A DNA stretch of 52,269 bases. Origin: Elusimicrobiaceae bacterium. GTDB taxonomy: Bacteria; Elusimicrobiota; Elusimicrobia; Elusimicrobiales; Elusimicrobiaceae. This document shows positions 1-7,708 of this stretch, piece by piece. Made by a program: the position numbers and the translations under genes. The notes under the pieces are model-generated. The model saw only the letters and a list, made by a program, of their open reading frames with translations, did not search any database and was not told the DNA's origin. How positions within the stretch are numbered: the first letter of the stretch is position 1; the number at the start of each line of letters is the position of its first letter. The stretch spans positions 1-52,269 of the forward strand of contig JAFVWP010000052.1 in assembly GCA_017501565.1 (NCBI GenBank), read 5' to 3'.

Positions 1-2136
1 CTTTTTCTCATTGCAAAGAGTAAAAATTTCTTCGCCGCTCTGTACCACCCCATCATAAGGCCCCATGGCCCCCAATACAGACAGAGCTTTCGCCGCGGAT
101 ATACTTTTTTGTTTGGCATCATCTAACAGGCCCGCGCGGGTGTACGGCTCTTGCGGGCGGGGTTGCAAGGCTATCAATAAAGACATTTCTTGCTGTGTTA
201 ATAATCGGCTATCCACTTGCTTCAAGCGCTGGGGTAAATGAGCACTGATACGAAGCACATCTTCGCTCTGCAAATTCATTCGGGCCGCCCGCGCCAACTC
301 TACCAAATACATAGAAGGCACCAGCGGCTTTCCTTCCGCATCAGAGCGTAAGAAAGACACATATATTTCTTTTTCCGCGGCTTGTAAGGTGGTATAAAAT
401 AACAGGCGTTCTTCATCAAAACGCTCCATTTTTTGGTTAATCCAATACCCCAATTGGTCGCGCATGATTCGGCGGAAATAATCTTTCAGTACAGGGTCTT
501 CGCGGATAATTTGCGGAAAGACTTTTTCATTCATGCCCAATACGAATAACACTTTAAAATGCAAACCGCGCAGATTCATCACGTCCGCCACAGACACCCC
601 GTTAGGCTCATCATAGACCTGATGGGTTTGCTCTTGTAAGAAAGAGGCAAAAAACTCGTCTAAAAATTCTTTTTCTCCGGCATATTCTTCTATAAATTCA
701 TAGCGCGAAAAATTATGGATAATATGTTTCACCTGTTCCCACAAAGTTTTTTCTTGCGCCGTAAAAACAGAAGTATCCACATTCTCTTCTAAAAACGTGA
801 GCAAGGTTTCTTGCAAAGTGGCCCACTTGTGGGAATGTTCCAAAAATTCCAAACAGGCGCGGCACTCTTGCAACCAAGCCATAAAGTCCGAGTCATAATT
901 TTTCAAGGTAGGGCGCAGTAAATCTTTCCATTGGGCAAAATCCCGTTGGGCCAAACATTGCTCTATTAAATAACGCCACTGCTTTTTGTGTTTAAAATAC
1001 GGAGAAGTAACCACCGCCAACAAGGAAGACCTTTCAAAACCGGTGCGGACCAAACTCAACAAATTATAAATCATCACACCCAAAGGCTGAGAAAGCAATC
1101 CAAAAGAAAAAGAAGTATTTAACGCAATAAAGTTTTGCCGCATCACTTCCGGCAAAAGCGTTTTGTAACCTTCCAAAGAGCGCGCCGTTATGGCTATATC
1201 TTCAAAAGCAATCCCTTCCTGTTCATGCAGACGCAGTATTTCTTTGGCCACGTAAAATAATTCCCCTTCTATATCGGCCGCAGAAAAGAGATGCATTTGC
1301 GAAGGGCGCGTTTGGGCCTGTTCTGCGGTAAACAAACAATCCACCGCTTCTTGCGCGGCAATGGGCACATTTACACCGGTTACTTTCTGGGCAGAAGAAG
1401 AACCTAAAACATTGGTGTCAAAAAATTTTTTTCCGAAAGCAAAAGCCGCATGGGAATCATAGGCCCAAAACACAGAGACCGGATAATGCGCGCGTAACGC
1501 GTTAAAAAGCTCTAATTGGCGGCCGGTCAATTCATAAAAACCATACACAACAATTTGATGAAAACTTTGTAAATAGGCAGAATGCTCTGCCTGTGCCAAG
1601 GCTTGATTAAAAAATACCTGATAAGAGCGGAAGCCTTTTACTTTGTTCATTTGGTTCAAATATTGCTGATATACCGAGATTAACCACAACAAATGTTGTT
1701 GCTCTTGAAGCAAAAACGGCTCTTGGCAATTTTGAACATATTCTTTTAAAATTTCAGGATCGGCCAAAGAGTCTGCCATATCGCGCAACGAAGTACGCAA
1801 AGCCGTCAAAAAACCGGGGCTCTGCCGATACAAATTCAAGCCGGGCCGCGAAAGTAACGTCTTCAGCAAAAACTCATGCAAACGATTCCCCGGCAATAAA
1901 GGGTCCGTCTGTTGCACATTTTCCTGGTCCAACTCTTCTAACAGCTGGGAGAAAGTTTTAAAGTAGATGTTGCTGACAACCCCTTTCTCTTGGCAAAGTT
2001 GCTTTTGCAAATGGGCCGCCACGCGGGCGGATGGACACAACACCAATACGGGCTTACCGGGGCCGGGCCCCAGCTCTGCCGTATAGGTAATAAATTTTTG
2101 CTCTAAGGCGCGAAGCGGCGCGTAAAAATTGTTCAT
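1..2136 (-). CDS. AddB-like recombination helicase/nuclease, N-terminal part (runs off window)
   Basis: The minus strand is open without interruption from an ATG at 2136 to the left edge, giving the first 712 residues; the C-terminus lies outside. The N-terminal tens of residues contain a GPGPGKPVLVLCPS segment like the degenerate nucleotide-binding region of AddB-type proteins. Around residue 515 the VMNLRGLHFKVLFVLGMNEK segment matches the conserved C-terminal helicase motif of AddB/UvrD-like proteins, where VFP follows. AddB acts with AddA in double-strand-break end resection. The usual C-terminal RecB-type nuclease domain with its Fe-S cysteines would be beyond the edge, so it cannot be confirmed. 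No Shine-Dalgarno sequence precedes the ATG. The next gene on this side, sixA, is divergent. Family assignment is good; AddB proper versus another PD-(D/E)XK helicase-like family is not settled. Confidence 0.75.
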   Translation of the reverse strand, partial: MNNFYAPLRALEQKFITYTAELGPGPGKPVLVLCPSARVAAHLQKQLCQEKGVVSNIYFKTFSQLLEELDQENVQQTDPLLPGNRLHEFLLKTLLSRPGLNLYRQSPGFLTALRTSLRDMADSLADPEILKEYVQNCQEPFLLQEQQHLLWLISVYQQYLNQMNKVKGFRSYQVFFNQALAQAEHSAYLQSFHQIVVYGFYELTGRQLELFNALRAHYPVSVFWAYDSHAAFAFGKKFFDTNVLGSSSAQKVTGVNVPIAAQEAVDCLFTAEQAQTRPSQMHLFSAADIEGELFYVAKEILRLHEQEGIAFEDIAITARSLEGYKTLLPEVMRQNFIALNTSFSFGLLSQPLGVMIYNLLSLVRTGFERSSLLAVVTSPYFKHKKQWRYLIEQCLAQRDFAQWKDLLRPTLKNYDSDFMAWLQECRACLEFLEHSHKWATLQETLLTFLEENVDTSVFTAQEKTLWEQVKHIIHNFSRYEFIEEYAGEKEFLDEFFASFLQEQTHQVYDEPNGVSVADVMNLRGLHFKVLFVLGMNEKVFPQIIREDPVLKDYFRRIMRDQLGYWINQKMERFDEERLLFYTTLQAAEKEIYVSFLRSDAEGKPLVPSMYLVELARAARMNLQSEDVLRISAHLPQRLKQVDSRLLTQQEMSLLIALQPRPQEPYTRAGLLDDAKQKSISAAKALSVLGAMGPYDGVVQSGEEIFTLCNEKK

Positions 2137-2140
2137 AAAA

Positions 2141-2149
2141 TGCTATATT
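2141..2149 (+). promoter_or_regulatory. Probable extended -10 promoter for sixA operon
   Basis: TGC-TATATT fits the extended -10 form seen elsewhere in this window. Transcription would start near 2156, leaving a leader of about 50 nt before the sixA ATG. No convincing -35 is visible. Confidence 0.4.
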
Positions 2150-2208
2150 AAGTAATAAGTTTTATACATTATTACATTTTTAAACCTTTTTGTTACATAT
2201 CAATTTAC

Positions 2209-2667
2209 ATGACTAAAACACTGATTTTAATGCGGCACGGACAAGCCGAACCTTATGCCCCGGCGGACCATCTTAGGCCATTAACGCCCTATGGCAAGCA
2301 AGTAGTGTGTGCCCATGCCGGGCAGTTGTTCAAACAAAACCTGTTGCCGGATTTAATACTAGCCAGCCCCTTATTGCGGGCACAAGAGACGGCACAAATT
2401 GTCAGCGGTGTATTGCAAACACCTTACCAAACATTGGATTTATTAGACGGACGTTTAAGTGCAGACGGACTACTTAAAACCGCCCGCCAAACACTAATGC
2501 AAACCAATACCTTAATGCTAATCGGGCATAACCCCAATATGGCCATCGCGGCCCAACTGCTTTGCGGGCAATATTTCCCGTTTGACCCGGGCACCATCGC
2601 CGCGTTTGACATGAGCATTACCGAAAAAAGCCAACTGATTTTTAGGAGCATACATGAGCATATTTGA
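2209..2667 (+). CDS. sixA: SixA-type phosphohistidine phosphatase
   Basis: A 152-residue member of the histidine phosphatase superfamily. The N-terminal RHG signature is at residues 9-11 (H10 is the phospho-acceptor) and the second catalytic histidine is in IGHNPN (H107). The length matches short SixA proteins, which remove phosphate from phosphohistidine on phosphotransfer proteins; phosphoglycerate mutases of this fold are longer. The ATG at 2209 lacks a Shine-Dalgarno sequence. Its end overlaps the start of uppP by 14 nt, so the two are translationally coupled. The target phosphohistidine protein cannot be read from the sequence; the histidine kinase at 7.7-8.8 kb is one possible partner but this is only a guess. 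Confidence 0.85.
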   Translation: MTKTLILMRHGQAEPYAPADHLRPLTPYGKQVVCAHAGQLFKQNLLPDLILASPLLRAQETAQIVSGVLQTPYQTLDLLDGRLSADGLLKTARQTLMQTNTLMLIGHNPNMAIAAQLLCGQYFPFDPGTIAAFDMSITEKSQLIFRSIHEHI

Positions 2668-3427
2668 TGCTGTTTTATTAGGACTTTTACAAGCCTTGGG
2701 CGAATTTTTACCCATCTCCAGCTCAGCCCATTTGGTGCTTTTGCCTTTTTTCAGAGGCCAGGATTACCAAGGAATTTCTTTTGATGTCTTACTGCATTTT
2801 GCCACCTTGTTGGCAGTAGTTTTGTATTTTGCCAAAGATTGGTTTGCTATCATCAAAAACGGCTTGAGCAAACCCAGCACTCCACAAGGTAAAACGCTTT
2901 GGCTTTTAGTGATGGCAACATTGCCGGCGGGTTTAGCGGGAGTGCTGTGTGAAGATTATATTGAAACCATTTTCCGCCACCCCGTTATAATAGCGGTATG
3001 TTTAATGTTTTTTGCGCTAGTCTTGTGGTGCGCTGACCGCAAGGCTTCTTCTCAGGAAAAACCGCTCTCCTGGCAAAATATGCTGCTCATCGGCTGTGCG
3101 CAAGCTTTGGCCTTAATGCCGGGGGTTTCCCGCAGTGGCATCACCATCACGGCGGCCTTATTTTTAGGCTTTAGCAGAAGCCAAAGTGCCAAAATTTCAT
3201 TTTTATTATCTGCCCCTGTTATCGGCGGCGCGGCGATATTAGAGCTGAGCCAAATATCCTGGGCAGACATCAATGCACCTTTAATTTGGGGCTGTATCAG
3301 CGCTTTTTTGGGAGCTTTGGCTGTTATCGGCGGATTGATGAAATACATCAAAAAACATAGCTTTCATGTATTTGTCATTTACCGCTTATTATTGGGTAGT
3401 TTTATTTTGATTTGGTATTTTTGCTAG
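2654..3427 (+). CDS. uppP: Undecaprenyl-diphosphatase UppP (BacA)
   Basis: A 257-residue polytopic membrane protein. It carries both UppP signatures: GEFLPISSSAHL near residues 16-27 and PGVSRSG near residue 155, which form the active site on the periplasmic face. UppP dephosphorylates undecaprenyl pyrophosphate so that the lipid carrier can return to peptidoglycan and O-antigen synthesis. The length is typical. A TAGGAG site lies just before the ATG, inside the end of sixA. The stop codon almost touches the ribosome-binding site of the downstream transporter gene, so sixA, uppP and the transporter form one operon. Confidence 0.95.
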   Translation: MSIFDAVLLGLLQALGEFLPISSSAHLVLLPFFRGQDYQGISFDVLLHFATLLAVVLYFAKDWFAIIKNGLSKPSTPQGKTLWLLVMATLPAGLAGVLCEDYIETIFRHPVIIAVCLMFFALVLWCADRKASSQEKPLSWQNMLLIGCAQALALMPGVSRSGITITAALFLGFSRSQSAKISFLLSAPVIGGAAILELSQISWADINAPLIWGCISAFLGALAVIGGLMKYIKKHSFHVFVIYRLLLGSFILIWYFC

Positions 3428-3435
3428 GAGAAAAT

Positions 3436-4323
3436 ATGAGCTATCTGTTGGCTTTTTGTTTGGCACTTTGTTGGGGAACGGCTTTTTTAGCCACTAAAAA
3501 TATTGTAGATGTTATCCCCCCGTATTGGGGCACATTTTACCGGGTGTTGGCCGGGCTTTTATTCTTTGCGGTGCTCTATATATGCCAAGGCAAAAGCTTA
3601 CGCATTGAACTCAAACAACTTTGGCGGCCTTGGACGATTGGTTTTTTGATTATCTTATTTCCCTTTGCGGCTATTTCGTGGAGTCAGCGTTTCGTAGCTC
3701 CGACAATCGGCGGTATTTTTAACGGCTCGGTACCGATATGGTCCTTCATTGCGGGAGCCATTTTACTCAAAGGGGTGGACCGCTTCACCTGGACGCGCGC
3801 CTGCGGTATCTTGATGGGATTGGTCGGTCTGCTTTGTATTTCTTGGCCTTCTCTTACCTTGGGAGATAACCCGCAAGCGCTCTACGGCTGTATGGGTCTT
3901 TTACTGATGGCGTGGTCTTACGGATTGGGCAATGTGCTGACCAAAAAAATCATGGTAGATCACAGCGGTTCTTCTTTAGAAGCCAATACCTTTCACCAAT
4001 ATCTGTTTTCGGCTGTTGTATTGCTGTTCATTGCTTTTGGGTGGGAAACGCACCCCGCCGTGCAAGATTTTTCTGCCAAAGTCATCGTCTCTATTTTGTT
4101 TGCGGGTGTCTTTTCTTCTGCCATTGCCTTTTTACTGATGTTAGCCTTAATCAAACGTTGGGGCGCTACGCGCATGGCAAGCGTTACTTATTTTACCCCT
4201 GTTGTGGCAATGTTAGCGGATTTTATTTTCTTACAGCGCGTTCCGTCCGGCCAGGAATTTGTAGGATTAGCTATCATTTTCTTAAGTTTGTTCTTAATTC
4301 AAAAACCCATCAAGCAAAACTGA
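3436..4323 (+). CDS. EamA-family (DMT) metabolite exporter
   Basis: A 295-residue membrane protein with about ten hydrophobic segments in two EamA-like halves; the N-terminal half starts with a helix and a WGTAFLATK segment typical of the drug/metabolite transporter superfamily. The open frame extends upstream to 3412, but the ATG at 3436 is preferred because TAGGAGAAAAT lies directly before it. It follows uppP by 8 nt and ends at a strong hairpin at 4341-4365. EamA proteins export small metabolites such as amino acids or their analogues; the substrate is not predictable here. Confidence 0.85.
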   Translation: MSYLLAFCLALCWGTAFLATKNIVDVIPPYWGTFYRVLAGLLFFAVLYICQGKSLRIELKQLWRPWTIGFLIILFPFAAISWSQRFVAPTIGGIFNGSVPIWSFIAGAILLKGVDRFTWTRACGILMGLVGLLCISWPSLTLGDNPQALYGCMGLLLMAWSYGLGNVLTKKIMVDHSGSSLEANTFHQYLFSAVVLLFIAFGWETHPAVQDFSAKVIVSILFAGVFSSAIAFLLMLALIKRWGATRMASVTYFTPVVAMLADFIFLQRVPSGQEFVGLAIIFLSLFLIQKPIKQN

Positions 4324-4340
4324 TCTTTTGTACTACCGAA

Positions 4341-4371
4341 CAAAGCCCCCAATATGGGGGCTTTGTTATTG
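4341..4371. terminator. Bidirectional intrinsic terminator between convergent genes
   Basis: Perfect 10-bp stem CAAAGCCCCC / GGGGGCTTTG with a 5-nt loop (4341-4365), followed on the plus strand by a U-rich but imperfect tract. It sits between the transporter gene and the convergent metallopeptidase gene, whose stop codon is at 4366-4368, so it could serve both. Confidence 0.75.
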
Positions 4372-5589
4372 TAAAGTTTGTAACATTTTTATAACTTCTT
4401 GCCGTTGGAGCTCTTGTTCTTTCGTTAGGCCTTTATGCTTTTTAAGGTATCCCGGCACCGGCTCAAAATATTGTTTAAAAATATACTTTCCGTAAATTTT
4501 AAAATGCACAATATGGGGTTTACCTTTAGAAAAAAGCTCCCTATGCATTCTAAACGCCGTCCGTTTTTTCTTAATAGGCGGATATTTATATACGCCGTTT
4601 ACAATTGCCCCCACTTCCGGTACGCGTGAGTCAGACAATAACGGATAAATAATACGCTTGGTTTGGGTTAAACGATCTAAAATGGTTATCAGGCCCATTA
4701 CATCATCGGCGGTACGTTTCTTATTTATAGAATAGCTCATAATGCCGTTGCCCACATAGGGGGTAGAGTAGGGTTCGTCAAAGTTATGACCGACCCAAAG
4801 CATTTTGCCCCCTAAAGGATTTCTTTGTTCAAAACGTTGATGTTCATCAAAGCATTCATCAGCCAGCCCAAAGCCATGGCCCACTTCGTGCAGCATAACC
4901 CCATACACATAATCGCTATAACCATAACGCTCTTTATCAATGATTTTCCAATCTCTGATACTAAACGAAAAATAATTGTTCCTGATTACCTTTTCCAAGG
5001 ACAATTTATCATGGTCGGTATCCGCCAATGTTTGCTCAAAATAATCTTGCACTTTGGCTTTTTTCTTTTCGCGAAGAGAGTGGTAGGTTTTATAATCTGT
5101 ATATACAATCCCAATCATAGAATCCCCGCCGAATTGGCCTCTTCTTTCATAAAATGCGCCAATGTCTTTTAGGTCCTTTCTTTGAACGTCCGCCACGATT
5201 TCAATATCTGCTTTTTCAGTCCACTCTCTGCGGCATTGGCCTTTATTAATCAATTGAAAAGGCTTATTCAGCAAAAGAATAATATCCTTAAACTCTTCGG
5301 CGCGGCCCGATTTTTCCAAATAGTCGGCCGTCCCATGGGTCCATTCCCTAAAAGCGGCTTCAAAATACACAGACAACATTTCATCGGAAAGCGGATATTC
5401 CCAATCGTTGGGAGAAGGATAGGTACAATAGCTCAGGGCATCACGGGTTAAAAATTTATGAACTAAATAATGGTTGGAAGGAACATCTTGGCCCGAAGAA
5501 TTTTTGACAAACAAATCGCGCAAGTGCCCATAGCAGAAACCTTCGGCACTGCATAATACAAGTAATAAAGTGATTATTATTTTTTTCAT
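4366..5589 (-). CDS. Secreted metzincin-like zinc metallopeptidase
   Basis: A 407-residue protein with a Sec signal peptide (residues 1 to about 17-20, KK then a leucine/isoleucine-rich core). The zinc signature HEVGHGFGLAD is at residues 234-244, giving HEXXHXXGXXD with Asp as the probable third ligand, as in snapalysin-type (M7) peptidases rather than the usual His. A GIMSYS segment about 60 residues later fits the Met-turn that closes a metzincin active site. The remainder matches no family I recognise. It is monocistronic: terminators flank it at 4341 and 5676. The Shine-Dalgarno sequence is weak (CCGGAA before ATG). Role is inferred as an envelope or extracellular protease; the substrate is unknown. 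Confidence 0.75.
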   Translation of the reverse strand: MKKIIITLLLVLCSAEGFCYGHLRDLFVKNSSGQDVPSNHYLVHKFLTRDALSYCTYPSPNDWEYPLSDEMLSVYFEAAFREWTHGTADYLEKSGRAEEFKDIILLLNKPFQLINKGQCRREWTEKADIEIVADVQRKDLKDIGAFYERRGQFGGDSMIGIVYTDYKTYHSLREKKKAKVQDYFEQTLADTDHDKLSLEKVIRNNYFSFSIRDWKIIDKERYGYSDYVYGVMLHEVGHGFGLADECFDEHQRFEQRNPLGGKMLWVGHNFDEPYSTPYVGNGIMSYSINKKRTADDVMGLITILDRLTQTKRIIYPLLSDSRVPEVGAIVNGVYKYPPIKKKRTAFRMHRELFSKGKPHIVHFKIYGKYIFKQYFEPVPGYLKKHKGLTKEQELQRQEVIKMLQTLQ

Positions 5590-5675
5590 AGATTCCGGCC
5601 CTTACTTAAAAGATACTTTTTTACTTGATAAAAAAACAGGGCCTTTGGGCCTAAAAAAAAGGATAAAAAAGGCCT

Positions 5676-5699
5676 AAAAAACCCCCTTTCGGGGGTTTT
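5676..5699 (-). terminator. Intrinsic terminator after the PD-(D/E)XK nuclease gene
   Basis: Stem AAAACCCCC / GGGGGTTTT with a 4-nt loop (5678-5699) is followed on the minus strand by six T residues. A second short hairpin (GGCC-CAAA-GGCC, near 5640-5651) followed by a long T run lies just beyond, so termination is probably reinforced. Confidence 0.85.
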
Positions 5700-5703
5700 A
5701 AAT

Positions 5704-6468
5704 TTAAGCGGGATTATTTCCGCTGAAATCCGGTCCGTCCGGCTCCGGGTCCGGGCAAGCAGATTGCGCACATCGGTTGCGAAAGGCACATTGTTGGCAA
5801 TGGGTTAAGTCCGGCTCAAATAATTCGGCTTCTATTTTCTCTCCCACTTCTATAAATTTATCCACAATGGCTTTAGCATCAAAAGATTCAAAAGGCGCAC
5901 TGACTACTTTGTCAAAAGCCGTAAAATAAAAGCTGGCTTTTCCTTTTTTCAAGTTCCAGGCACGCTGGGCCCCTACCGCATAAATACCCAATTGCAAAGA
6001 ATCGGTAATCTGTGCGTCAAAATCTATATCATCGCCGGTTTTATAATCAATCACTTCCCAGCTTCCGTCCGGGTGTTTGTCAATGCGGTCAATTTTGCCG
6101 CGCAAAGTCCATTTCCCTTCCTGGAAAATAAACTCCCGTTCGGTGCTGTCTACCGATGTTTTCCGCTCATACTCCCGCTCGGCATACCGCTCTAACATTT
6201 TTTGGCCTTTAAGGTAGTACTCCATTTGCTCACCGGCACTTTTATAACCGGCCCCCAGCCAACAATCGTCGTAATAAGCCAATAATTCAGACGGGTCATT
6301 GCTGTTTCTGTGGTATTCTTCCAAAGCGCGGTGAATAGACACCCCCAAAGAAGATGCCGGCACCAAGCCTTCTTTGCGCCCGTCCATATATTTGTATTTA
6401 TACAAAAGCGGACATTCCAAATAAGTCTTGATTTTAGAAAAATTTAATTCGTGAACATCGTGATACAT
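5704..6468 (-). CDS. Standalone PD-(D/E)XK nuclease (RecB/Cas4-like fold)
   Basis: A 254-residue protein with the hallmarks of the RecB-type nuclease domain. There is an N-terminal cysteine in ECPLLYKYKY (about residue 18), a histidine in GVSIHRALEEYH (about 46), the catalytic EVIDYKTG motif in the middle, and LQLGIYAVGA after it. The C-terminal cysteines in CQQCAFRNRC plus a later cysteine, with the N-terminal one, fit a [4Fe-4S] staple as in AddB and Cas4. There is no helicase domain, so this is a free-standing nuclease. It starts 1 nt after the rsmD stop and lacks a clear ribosome-binding site, which suggests coupling to rsmD translation. No cas genes are nearby, so a CRISPR adaptation role is not supported; DNA repair is more likely. 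Confidence 0.85.
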   Translation of the reverse strand: MYHDVHELNFSKIKTYLECPLLYKYKYMDGRKEGLVPASSLGVSIHRALEEYHRNSNDPSELLAYYDDCWLGAGYKSAGEQMEYYLKGQKMLERYAEREYERKTSVDSTEREFIFQEGKWTLRGKIDRIDKHPDGSWEVIDYKTGDDIDFDAQITDSLQLGIYAVGAQRAWNLKKGKASFYFTAFDKVVSAPFESFDAKAIVDKFIEVGEKIEAELFEPDLTHCQQCAFRNRCAQSACPDPEPDGPDFSGNNPA

Positions 6469-6469
6469 A

Positions 6470-7051
6470 TCAGGCTGCCTTGTAGCGCAAGAAATGAACC
6501 AACGTATCGCCGTATTTCTCTACGCGGTAAAGTTCCAATCCTTCCGGAACGGCAAATTCTTCCGTTTTATGCGTTTGCAATACAATCACACCCGTAGGTG
6601 CCAACAATCTGGCATCGGCCACATTTTTTAAGGCCGGCTCGGAAAAAGCCAACATCTTGTTATTTTGGTCGCGGTACGGCGGGCCCATGAAGATAATGTC
6701 GTAGCCTTCATTATCGCTGTAAGAAAGCAAATAATCCAAAGGTTTCAGCACATCGCCGCGTATCACGCGGGCGCGGTCTTCAAAGCCCAAATGTTTCAGA
6801 TTGCGGTGAATATTTTTAATACAGGCGGGCTCTCTGTCCACACTAACCACACGGGCCGCCCCGCGGGAAAGAGCTTCCAGAGAAACGTTGCCCGTACCGG
6901 CAAACAAATCCAACCACATGGCCCCCATGGTGCGGGGGCGCAAAATATCAAAAACAGATTGTTTAATTCTGTCCGAAATAGGTTTGACCGGCAAATTTTT
7001 GGAAACGGAAAAAATTCTCCGTCCGCGCGCGGTCCCGGCAATGATACGCAT
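6470..7051 (-). CDS. rsmD: 16S rRNA (guanine-N2)-methyltransferase RsmD-like
   Basis: A 193-residue SAM-dependent methyltransferase. MRIIAGTARGRR at the N-terminus and PISDRIKQSVFDIL are diagnostic of RsmD, which methylates G966 of 16S rRNA. The SAM-binding motif LDLFAGTGNVSLEA lies near residues 47-60. The catalytic motif normally reads DPPY/F; here it reads GPPY (FMGPPYRDQ), so the Asp is replaced by Gly. The rest of the domain is intact and the length is normal. AAGGAG precedes the ATG. It lies between the response regulator (9 nt upstream) and the nuclease gene (1 nt downstream), apparently in one transcript. Confidence 0.9.
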   Translation of the reverse strand: MRIIAGTARGRRIFSVSKNLPVKPISDRIKQSVFDILRPRTMGAMWLDLFAGTGNVSLEALSRGAARVVSVDREPACIKNIHRNLKHLGFEDRARVIRGDVLKPLDYLLSYSDNEGYDIIFMGPPYRDQNNKMLAFSEPALKNVADARLLAPTGVIVLQTHKTEEFAVPEGLELYRVEKYGDTLVHFLRYKAA

Positions 7052-7060
7052 AAAACTCCT

Positions 7061-7708
7061 TTATAATTGGGCGATACCTTCTTTAATCGCGTAGCGCACC
7101 AACTCGGCTTGTTTATGAATGCCGAGCTTTTTCATAATATTGTTGCGGTGCACGTGAATAGTGTTTAAAGACAAATTAAAAGTCTTGGCAATTTGTTTGC
7201 TGCTGTACCCTTCGGCAATCAACTGCAATACTTCTTTTTCCTTGGGGGTTAAGCCGGTTACATCGCGCTTGCGGGCCGTGGTTTTACCCAAGAAACCTTG
7301 CACGATGTATTTGGAAACTTTACTGCACAAGTAAAAGCGGCCGCCGGCCACTTCCCGGATAGCGTCCACAATTTCATCAGCCGTGGAAACTTTTACCAAA
7401 AATCCTTTTGCTCCGGCTTTTAAAGATTTTTCAACGGAAATGCGGTCATCATACATACTCAGCATAACCACTTTGGTTTCCGGATTGTTTTTGGTCAGGC
7501 GTTGTACTGCTTCTACGCCGTTTAAAACAGGCATGGAAATATCTACCACATACACATCAGCCCGGTTATTTTCGGCCCAATCTACCAACTCTTTTCCGTT
7601 GGCAATTTCGGCCACTATTTCCATATCTTTGCCTTTTCTCTCTAATACGGCACGCACCCCATCGCGCACGATGGCATGGTCATCAGCTAATACCACTTTT
7701 ATACTCAT
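7061..7708 (-). CDS. NarL/FixJ-type response regulator (NreC/DegU-like)
   Basis: A 215-residue response regulator. The receiver domain (residues about 1-120) has the acidic pocket at D9-D10, the phospho-acceptor D56 in VVDISMP, and a conserved Lys in GAKGFLVK. The C-terminal LuxR-type helix-turn-helix starts at LTPKEKEVLQLIAEG and includes SSKQIAKTFNLSLNTIHVHRNNIMKKL. The ATG at 7708 is preferred to the one at 7714 because GGGGTG lies about 7 nt upstream of it. The start overlaps the end of the kinase gene by 26 nt, so the two are coupled as a cognate pair. The DNA target is unknown; an inverted repeat at 8926-8942 upstream of the operon is a candidate autoregulatory site. Confidence 0.92.
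   Translation of the reverse strand: MSIKVVLADDHAIVRDGVRAVLERKGKDMEIVAEIANGKELVDWAENNRADVYVVDISMPVLNGVEAVQRLTKNNPETKVVMLSMYDDRISVEKSLKAGAKGFLVKVSTADEIVDAIREVAGGRFYLCSKVSKYIVQGFLGKTTARKRDVTGLTPKEKEVLQLIAEGYSSKQIAKTFNLSLNTIHVHRNNIMKKLGIHKQAELVRYAIKEGIAQL

Noticed and set aside
3912-4394. 160-codon plus-strand open frame inside the DMT exporter gene
   Set aside because: Fully out of frame within a well-supported transporter gene, and has no recognisable domain.
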